A stretch of 49,232 nt of DNA, taken from assembly GCF_014269035.2 (NCBI RefSeq), contig NZ_JABWRP020000030.1:1-49232 (forward strand). The letters are read 5' to 3'. The notes below the pieces were generated by a model. The model did no database searches. It was not told the DNA's origin and saw only the letters and a list, made by a program, of their open reading frames with translations. This stretch comes from Pseudomonas vlassakiae. GTDB lineage: Bacteria > Pseudomonadota > Gammaproteobacteria > Pseudomonadales > Pseudomonadaceae. Positions 43,283 to 49,232 of this stretch are shown piece after piece. Each line of letters opens with the position of its first letter. Positions within the stretch are counted from its first letter, which is position 1. Both the position numbers and the translations under genes were made by a program.

Positions 43283-45855
43283 GACTTGTTCTTGCTCTTG
43301 CGTGGCGCGCCGGACTTCGACGGGCCTTTACGGTGCTTGGTCGGCTTGCCGGACGACTTGCCGCCCTTGTCCGCCTTGCTGTTGGCGTGGCCGCTGGTGC
43401 GCGCCTCGCTCATCAGCGCCTTCTTCATTTCACGGCTCTTGCGCACTTCGGCGTTGCGCTGCACGGCGTCTTTCGGGAAGTACGCTTCGGCGGTTTCGCT
43501 CTTGCGGCTGCGCGGCTTTGGCGTGGCCTTGGCCTCGGCCACTGGCTCGGACTTGCCGGCTATTGGCGCCGCAGCACCACGCCCCTTGCGTCCGATCGGC
43601 GCACTGAGCTGCTGCTCGGAGACTTCGAAGTCGATCTTGCGTTCATCGAGGTCGACGCGCATGACCTTGACCTCGATGGTGTCGCCCAGGCGGAAGCTAC
43701 GCCCGGTGCGCTCGCCCGACAGGCGATGGTGCACCGGGTCGAAGTGGTAGTAGTCGCCCGGCAACGCACTGACGTGCACCAGGCCTTCCACATAGATATC
43801 GGTCAGCTCGACGAACAGGCCAAAGCCGGTGACTGCCGTGATCACACCTGGGAAGGTCTCGCCCACGCGATCCTTCATGAACTCGCACTTGAGCCAGTTG
43901 ACCACGTCACGGGTGGCTTCATCGGCACGGCGCTCGGTCATCGAGCACTGCTCACCGAGCTGGTCGAGCGCATTCACGTCATACGGGTAGATACGCGCCT
44001 TGGGAATACTCATGGCGCCGGCGCGCTTGACGTGCGGGGTATCGACCTTGGAGCGGATGATGCTGCGGATGGCGCGGTGCACCAGCAGGTCCGGGTAACG
44101 GCGGATCGGCGAGGTGAAGTGGGTGTACGCCTCGTAGTTCAAGCCGAAGTGGCCGTTGTTGTCGGTGCTGTACACCGCCTGGCTCAGCGAGCGCAGCATT
44201 ACGGTCTGGATCAGGTGGAAGTCCGGGCGCCCGGCGATGCTCGCCAGCAGGGCCTGGTAGTCCTTCGGCGACGGGTCCTTGCCCTTGTGCAGGGTCAGGC
44301 CCAGCTCGCCGAGGAAGGCGCGCAGTTTTTCCAGGCGCTCGGGCGGCGGGCCGTCGTGCACACGGTAAAGGGCGGGCACTTCATGCTTCTGCAGGAACGC
44401 TGCGGTGGCGACGTTGGCCGCCAGCATGCACTCCTCGATCAGCTTGTGGGCATCGTTGCGCACGGTCGGGCGGATTTCCGCGATCTTGCGCTCGTCACCG
44501 AAGATGATGCGGGTTTCCTGGGTCTCGAAATCGATGGCACCCCGGGCGTGACGAGCATCCAGCAGCACCTTGTACAGGTTGTACAGGTTCTTGAGATGCG
44601 GCACGACTTCCTTGTATTCCTCGCGCAGCGCCTTGCCCTCACGGGTACGGGCATGCTCGAGCATGCTGCTGACCTTGTTGTAGGTCAGGCGGGCATGGGA
44701 ATGGATCACCCCTTCATAGAACTGGTAGTCGACCATCTGGCCGGCTTTGTTCATGGTCATTTCGCAGACCATGGCCAGGCGGTCGACATGCGGATTCAGC
44801 GAGCACAGGCCGTTGGACAGCTCTTCGGGGAGCATCGGCACCACGCGCTCGGGGAAATACACCGAGTTGCCGCGCTGCTGGGCTTCGTTGTCCAGGGCCG
44901 AGCCCAGGCGCACGTAGCTGGAGACGTCGGCGATCGCCACGTAGAGGCGCCAGCCGCCAGAGAACATGCGCAGCTTGCCCAAAGGTTCGCAATAGACGGC
45001 GTCATCGAAGTCGCGGGCATCCTCGCCGTCGATGGTGACGAACGGCAGGTGGCGCAGGTCGATGCGCTTTTCCTTGTCCTTCTCTTCGACTTCGGAGCGG
45101 AACTTGCGCGCTTCCTTGACCACATCGTTGGGCCAGACATGGGGAATGTCATAGCTGCGCAGGGCAACGTCGATTTCCATGCCCGGGGCCATGTAGTTGC
45201 CGATCACCTCGACCACATCACCCTGAGGCTGGAAGCGCGGCGTAGGCCAGTGGGTGATCTTGATCTCGACGAACTGGCCAATCTTGGCGCCACCGTTACG
45301 CCCGGCCGTCACCAGCACTTCCTGCTGGATCTTCGGGTTGTCCGGGGTCACGTAGCCGATGCCGCCTTCTTCGAAGTAGCGGCCGACCACGCTTTCATGC
45401 GCACGGGAGATGACCTCGACCAGCACGCCTTCGCGACGACCACGGCGGTCGACGCCCGAGACGCGGGCCAGGCCGCGGTCGCCGTCGAACACCAGGCGCA
45501 TCTGCGAAGGGCTGAGGAACAGGTCTTCGCTGCCGTCATCGGGGATCAGGAAGCCAAAGCCGTCACGGTGACCGGAGACACGGCCGCAGATCAGGTCCAG
45601 CTTGTCTACCGGGGCATAAGTGCCGCGCCGGGTATAGATAAGCTGGCCGTCACGCTCCATGGCACGCAGGCGGCGGCGCAGGGCTTCGATCTGGTCTTCT
45701 TCATAAAGACCGAACTCTGCCGCCAGCTCCTCGCGCGCGGCCGGTTCGCCACGGTCGGCGAGGCGCTGCAGGATCAGCTCACGGCTGGGAATGGGGTTGT
45801 CGTATTTTTCCGCTTCGCGAGCGGCCTCGGGATCGAGGGATTGCCAATCGGCCAT
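43279..45855 (-). CDS. rnr: Ribonuclease R
   Basis: 858 aa. N-terminal helix-turn-helix (about 25-85), cold-shock/OB domains, RNB catalytic domain with GEDARDFDDAVY (D279, D282, D284, D285 as metal ligands), an S1 domain (about 660-745), and a Lys/Arg/Ser-rich C-terminal tail (SGKPTKHRKGPSKSGAPRKS). Processive 3'-5' exonuclease that degrades structured RNA. Overlaps rlmB by 4 nt, so the pair is co-translated. Confidence 0.97.
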   Translation of the reverse strand: MADWQSLDPEAAREAEKYDNPIPSRELILQRLADRGEPAAREELAAEFGLYEEDQIEALRRRLRAMERDGQLIYTRRGTYAPVDKLDLICGRVSGHRDGFGFLIPDDGSEDLFLSPSQMRLVFDGDRGLARVSGVDRRGRREGVLVEVISRAHESVVGRYFEEGGIGYVTPDNPKIQQEVLVTAGRNGGAKIGQFVEIKITHWPTPRFQPQGDVVEVIGNYMAPGMEIDVALRSYDIPHVWPNDVVKEARKFRSEVEEKDKEKRIDLRHLPFVTIDGEDARDFDDAVYCEPLGKLRMFSGGWRLYVAIADVSSYVRLGSALDNEAQQRGNSVYFPERVVPMLPEELSNGLCSLNPHVDRLAMVCEMTMNKAGQMVDYQFYEGVIHSHARLTYNKVSSMLEHARTREGKALREEYKEVVPHLKNLYNLYKVLLDARHARGAIDFETQETRIIFGDERKIAEIRPTVRNDAHKLIEECMLAANVATAAFLQKHEVPALYRVHDGPPPERLEKLRAFLGELGLTLHKGKDPSPKDYQALLASIAGRPDFHLIQTVMLRSLSQAVYSTDNNGHFGLNYEAYTHFTSPIRRYPDLLVHRAIRSIIRSKVDTPHVKRAGAMSIPKARIYPYDVNALDQLGEQCSMTERRADEATRDVVNWLKCEFMKDRVGETFPGVITAVTGFGLFVELTDIYVEGLVHVSALPGDYYHFDPVHHRLSGERTGRSFRLGDTIEVKVMRVDLDERKIDFEVSEQQLSAPIGRKGRGAAAPIAGKSEPVAEAKATPKPRSRKSETAEAYFPKDAVQRNAEVRKSREMKKALMSEARTSGHANSKADKGGKSSGKPTKHRKGPSKSGAPRKSKNKS

Positions 45856-46018
45856 CAGAAGGGGTTCACCTTGGGGTATATAGATAGGAATTCTGGCATG
45901 TGTGTATTGAAACCGGAAATGTCAGCCTTGGACAGCCCCCGCTGCAGTGTGTAGAGAGGAGCAATAGGCCTTCGGAATCAACAAGTTGAATTTTTTGAAA
46001 TTTTTTTCGCTTGGGGGG

Positions 46019-46047
46019 TTTACAGCCCCCAGGACCGTCCGTATAGT
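46019..46047 (+). promoter_or_regulatory. Promoter of the tRNA-Leu genes
   Basis: TTTACA, exact 17-bp spacer, TATAGT, then a GC-rich discriminator (GCGCACC), typical of stable-RNA promoters under stringent control. The predicted start is about 75 nt before the first tRNA. Confidence 0.8.
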
Positions 46048-46126
46048 GCGCACCACAACGACGGACAAGCCCGAAGTTGTAGTAGAGATGAACGGCGCTG
46101 TAAAGCATCTTTTATCTCGAATGTGT

Positions 46127-46213
46127 GCCCAGGTGGCGGAATTGGTAGACGCGCTGGTTTCAGGTATCAGTGACCGCAAGGTCGTGGAAGTTCGAGTCTT
46201 CTCCTGGGCACCA
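46127..46213 (+). tRNA. tRNA-Leu (anticodon CAG), first copy
   Basis: 87 nt with encoded CCA. Acceptor GCCCAGG/CCTGGGC; anticodon stem CTGGT/ATCAG around loop TTCAGGT (anticodon CAG); long class II variable arm GACC-GCAA-GGTC; T-arm with TTCGAGT. Confidence 0.96.
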
Positions 46214-46301
46214 AATATTTTCAGGTAACAGATGACCAAGGATCTGTTACTGCTGTGTGAAAGCGAACGATAGTCGCCTTCTCCAGACGATGTAAAGCTT
46301 T

Positions 46302-46388
46302 GCCCAGGTGGCGGAATTGGTAGACGCGCTGGTTTCAGGTATCAGTGACTTAACGGTCGTGGAAGTTCGAGTCTTCTCCTGGGCACCA
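46302..46388 (+). tRNA. tRNA-Leu (anticodon CAG), second copy
   Basis: 87 nt with encoded CCA, identical to the first copy except four bases in the variable arm (GACTTAACGGTC in place of GACCGCAAGGTC). Same transcript, 88 bp after copy one. Confidence 0.96.
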
Positions 46389-46391
46389 TAC

Positions 46392-46422
46392 AAAAACCCA
46401 CTAGCTTGCTAGTGGGTTTTTT
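46392..46422 (+). terminator. Rho-independent terminator of the tRNA transcript
   Basis: A 9-bp stem CCCACTAGC/GCTAGTGGG around TT, extended by A/T pairs, followed by TTTTTT. Canonical. Confidence 0.93.
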
Positions 46423-46469
46423 CTTGCCTGCGATTTTCAAATCCCCTGCCCCAACAGCCACCACAGCCC

Positions 46470-46501
46470 CCTGTGGGAGCGGGCTTGCCCGCGAAGGGGC
46501 C
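46470..46501. repeat. Single REP element
   Basis: CTGTGGGAGCGGGCTTGCCC core followed by GCGAAGGGGCC; no partner within 100 bp. Confidence 0.7.
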
Positions 46502-46631
46502 AGCACTGCAGGCACACCCTCATGAGTTGTACCTTCGTCTGCCGATGAATTTCTCGTCACCCGGCCACTTGAGAAACGATTTCGTTTACCATTGTTTCCG
46601 AATATGTAGCCGTAAGCGAGGAAGTACCCGC

Positions 46632-47645
46632 ATGACGATCCGCCCGCAACCGCTGATGCGTACACTGGCTGCCGCAGTTCTGAGCCTGGTGATCGGCGCT
46701 CCGGCCGCCCTGGCAGATGAACCGGTCACGCTGACCCTGTACAACGGCCAGCACAAGGAAATCGGCGAAGCCATCGCCAAGGCCTACGAGGCCAAGACCG
46801 GTATCCATATCAATATCCGCAAGGGCAGCAGCAACCAGCTGGCCAGCCAGATCATCGAGGAAGGCGACCGCTCGCCGGCCGACATCATCTATACCGAAGA
46901 ATCTCCGCCACTGAACAACCTGGGCGAACTGGGCCTGCTGGCGAAGATCGACGACGCCACGCTGAACATGCTGCCCAAGGAATATGTTGGCGCCAACGGC
47001 ACCTGGATGGGCGTGACCGCCCGCACCCGCGTGGTGGTGTACAACCCGAAGAAAGTCGACGAAAAAGATCTGCCGACCACCGTGATGGACTTCGCCGGCC
47101 CTGAGTGGGAAGGCCGCGTCGGCTACGTGCCAACCAGTGGCGCATTTCAGGAGCAAGCTGTAGCCATCCTGAAGATGCACGGGCGTGAAGCCACCGAAGA
47201 ATGGCTGACCGGCCTGAAAGCGTTCGGCAAGACCTACACCAACAACATGGTCGCCCTCAAGGCCGTGGAAAAAGGCGAAGTCGCCGCCGTACTGGTCAAC
47301 AACTACTACTGGTATGCGCTGGAGCGCGAGCGCGGCAAGCTCGACTCCAAGCTCTACTATCTGGCCGACGGCGACGCCGGCAACCTGGTGACCATCTCCG
47401 GCGCAGCTGCGGTCAAGGCCAGCAAGCACCCGAAGGAAGCCCAGGCCCTGCTCAACTGGATGGCCAGTGAAGAAGGCCAGCGCGTGATCACCCAGACCAC
47501 CGCCGAGTACCCGCTGCACAAGGGCATGGTCTCCGACCGCGGCCTGAAGCCGTTCGAAGAGCTGCGCCCGCCAAAGATCTCGCCAGCCGACCTGGGCAAC
47601 GCCGAGGAAGCGATCGAGCTTGAACGCGAGGTCGGCCTGCTCTGA
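46632..47645 (+). CDS. Ferric-iron ABC transporter, periplasmic binding protein
   Basis: 337 aa. Signal peptide 1-28 (ends APAALA). FbpA/HitA-type binding protein with the paired iron-ligand tyrosines Y225-Y226 in VNNYYWYALE, and the N-terminal LTLYNGQHKE. Binds Fe3+ in the periplasm. The next gene, its permease, overlaps by 1 nt (TGATG). No clear Fur box is visible upstream. Confidence 0.92.
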   Translation: MTIRPQPLMRTLAAAVLSLVIGAPAALADEPVTLTLYNGQHKEIGEAIAKAYEAKTGIHINIRKGSSNQLASQIIEEGDRSPADIIYTEESPPLNNLGELGLLAKIDDATLNMLPKEYVGANGTWMGVTARTRVVVYNPKKVDEKDLPTTVMDFAGPEWEGRVGYVPTSGAFQEQAVAILKMHGREATEEWLTGLKAFGKTYTNNMVALKAVEKGEVAAVLVNNYYWYALERERGKLDSKLYYLADGDAGNLVTISGAAAVKASKHPKEAQALLNWMASEEGQRVITQTTAEYPLHKGMVSDRGLKPFEELRPPKISPADLGNAEEAIELEREVGLL

Positions 47646-49210
47646 TGACTGCCGCCCTGTCCGAGCCGGTGCCGGTACGTTACGTGCCGCGCCGCAAGCG
47701 CCCCTCGATCTGGGTGCTGCTGCCTGTGCTGTTCCTGGTGGCGATGAGCGTGCTGCCGCTGCTGTACGTCGCCATGAAAGCCTGGGAGGCCGGCTGGCGC
47801 GAAGCCCTGCACCTGCTCTGGCGCCCCTTCGTCTGGGGGCTGATGCGCAACACCCTGATGCTGATGGCCGGGGTCACGCTGGCGTGCATGGTGGCTGGCC
47901 TGGCCCTGGCTTGGCTACTGGAGCGCAGCAACCTGCCCGGCCGCCGGCTGTGGGGCGTGGTGCTGTGCCTGCCGTTCGCGGTGCCGTCGTTCGTCAGCAG
48001 CTTCACCTGGGTATCGCTGAGCTCGGACTTCGAAGGCCTGGGCGGTGCGATCCTCGTCATGGCACTGTCCAAGTACCCGCTGGTGTTCCTGCCGGTGGCG
48101 GCGACCCTGCGCAACCTCGACACGTCGCTTGAAGAGTCGGCACGCACCCTGGGTTACAGCCGCTGGGGCGTGTTCCGCAAGATCACCCTGCCACTGCTGT
48201 GGCCGTCGATGCTGGGCGGTGCACTGCTGATTGCGCTGCACATGCTGGTCGAGTTCGGCGCCTTGTCGATCCTCGGCCTGCAGACCTTCACCACGGCGAT
48301 CTACCAGCAGTTCGAACTGGAATTCAGCAACGCCAACGCGGCCATGCTTTCGGCCGTACTGCTCGCGCTGTGCCTGCTGATGCTGTGGCTGGAACTGCGC
48401 GTGCGCGGCAAAGCCCGTCATGTGCGTATCGGCCAGGGCGTGGCGCGTCGCGGGCAACCGGTGCGGCTGCGCGGCTGGATGCCGTTGGCGCAGCTGTTCT
48501 GCCTGGGCCTGGCGATTCTTGGCAGCGGCATTCCGCTGGCCATGCTGGGTTACTGGCTGAGTGTGGGGTCGTCGGCCGCCTTCCCGGTGGCGGCGATCAG
48601 CAAAGCGCTGCTGACTTCGCTGTCGGTCTCGCTGGGTGGCGCAGGCTTCTGTGTGCTGCTGGCGCTGCCGGTCAGCTTCCTGGTGGTGCGCTACAAAGGG
48701 CGCCTGGCATTGTGGGCCGAACGCTTGCCGTACCTGCTGCATGCCCTGCCCGGCCTGGTGATCGCGCTGACCCTGGTGGTGTTCTCGCTGCACTACGTGC
48801 CGGCGCTGTACCAGACCACCGCGCTGTTGCTGCTGGCCTACGCGCTGCTGTTCCTGCCTCTGGCCCAGGCGCCAGTGCGCACGGCACTGAACAAGGCGTC
48901 GCCAACCCTAGAAGAAGCAGCCCGCACCTTGGGCGCCAGCAGCTTTGCGGCGTTCTGCCGGGTGACCCTGCCGATCATCTTCCCGGCGCTGGCGGCAGCG
49001 TTTGCGCTGGTGTTTCTTGATGCCATGAAGGAACTGACCGCCACCCTGCTGCTCAGCCCGACGGGCATGACCACACTGGCCACAGAGGTCTGGGCACATA
49101 CCGCCAACGTCGAGTTTGCGGCGGCGGCGCCTTATGCGGCGTTGCTGATTGTGGTTTCGGGGTTGCCGGTGTATTTGCTGACTACCCGGATGTACTTGAA
49201 CAAGGCTTGA
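47645..49210 (+). CDS. Ferric-iron ABC transporter, permease (fused double-domain)
   Basis: 521 aa, FbpB/HitB type: two homologous halves of about 6 membrane helices each, with an EAA loop in each half (EESARTLGYSRWGVF, about 160-174; EEAARTLGASSFAAF, about 422-436). It translocates Fe3+ through the inner membrane. The ATPase (FbpC) is not in the remaining 22 bp, so it lies beyond the window or elsewhere. Confidence 0.93.
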   Translation: MTAALSEPVPVRYVPRRKRPSIWVLLPVLFLVAMSVLPLLYVAMKAWEAGWREALHLLWRPFVWGLMRNTLMLMAGVTLACMVAGLALAWLLERSNLPGRRLWGVVLCLPFAVPSFVSSFTWVSLSSDFEGLGGAILVMALSKYPLVFLPVAATLRNLDTSLEESARTLGYSRWGVFRKITLPLLWPSMLGGALLIALHMLVEFGALSILGLQTFTTAIYQQFELEFSNANAAMLSAVLLALCLLMLWLELRVRGKARHVRIGQGVARRGQPVRLRGWMPLAQLFCLGLAILGSGIPLAMLGYWLSVGSSAAFPVAAISKALLTSLSVSLGGAGFCVLLALPVSFLVVRYKGRLALWAERLPYLLHALPGLVIALTLVVFSLHYVPALYQTTALLLLAYALLFLPLAQAPVRTALNKASPTLEEAARTLGASSFAAFCRVTLPIIFPALAAAFALVFLDAMKELTATLLLSPTGMTTLATEVWAHTANVEFAAAAPYAALLIVVSGLPVYLLTTRMYLNKA

Positions 49211-49232
49211 GAACGAATCCAGGCTGGCAAGC

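Noticed and set aside
46566..46590. Fur-like inverted repeat (GAAACGATTTCGTTTA) before the iron-binding protein gene
   Set aside because: Only about 10 of 19 positions match the Fur consensus; kept as a weak palindrome, not called a Fur box.

Overview
The window is a GC-rich stretch of bacterial chromosome that reads as a Pseudomonas of the P. putida group. The evidence is the azurin type, the DesT-like regulator, the OprC/PcuC copper cluster, the ygiQ-dnaB-rplI-rpsR-rpsF-rlmB-rnr block and many REP elements with GCGGGT...CCGCTCC cores. The gene order matches what I remember of P. putida chromosomes; I could not run a comparison. I see no phage, transposon, CRISPR array or rRNA. Nearly all genes are intact housekeeping or accessory genes.

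Layout. 0.2-1.5 kb: NfeD and slipin membrane pair. 1.6-6.6 kb: copper-handling cluster (two DUF2946 proteins, a PCu(A)C chaperone, an OprC-type TonB receptor and a PepSY membrane protein). 6.8-8.2 kb: CycA-type amino-acid permease. 8.4-13.9 kb: complete urea ABC transporter urtABCDE behind a sigma-54-type promoter, followed by a GNAT acetyltransferase. 14.6-17.3 kb: CbpA/CbpM co-chaperones divergent from an Hsp70-like YegD, with a heat-shock-type promoter for cbpA. 17.4-23.8 kb: AI-2E-family exporter, PsiF, a lipase, OsmE, a ferritin-like protein, AsmA, and a secreted protein built of seven 15-residue repeats. 23.9-26.6 kb: DesT-like regulator, AGE-family epimerase, SDR oxidoreductase.

26.6-32.3 kb: a gene-free stretch rich in DnaA boxes, then the branched-chain amino-acid transporter livKHMGF with a near-perfect sigma-54 promoter ahead of livK. 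32.7-36.2 kb: NAD salvage pair pncB-nadE, azurin with an ANR-like site, a 29-codon small ORF and a LOG-family protein. 36.3-45.9 kb, all on the minus strand: ygiQ, dnaB, rplI, a membrane protein, rpsR, rpsF, rlmB, rnr. 46.1-46.4 kb: two tRNA-Leu(CAG) genes. 46.6-49.2 kb: the binding protein and permease of a ferric-iron ABC transporter; its ATPase is not in the window.

For a second look, the strongest items are the DnaA-box cluster at 26715-27124 (five exact TTWTNCACA boxes in about 310 bp), the 45-bp repeat gene at 23298-23750, the small ORF at 35447-35536, and the paired sigma-54 promoters of the urea and branched-chain amino-acid transporters.
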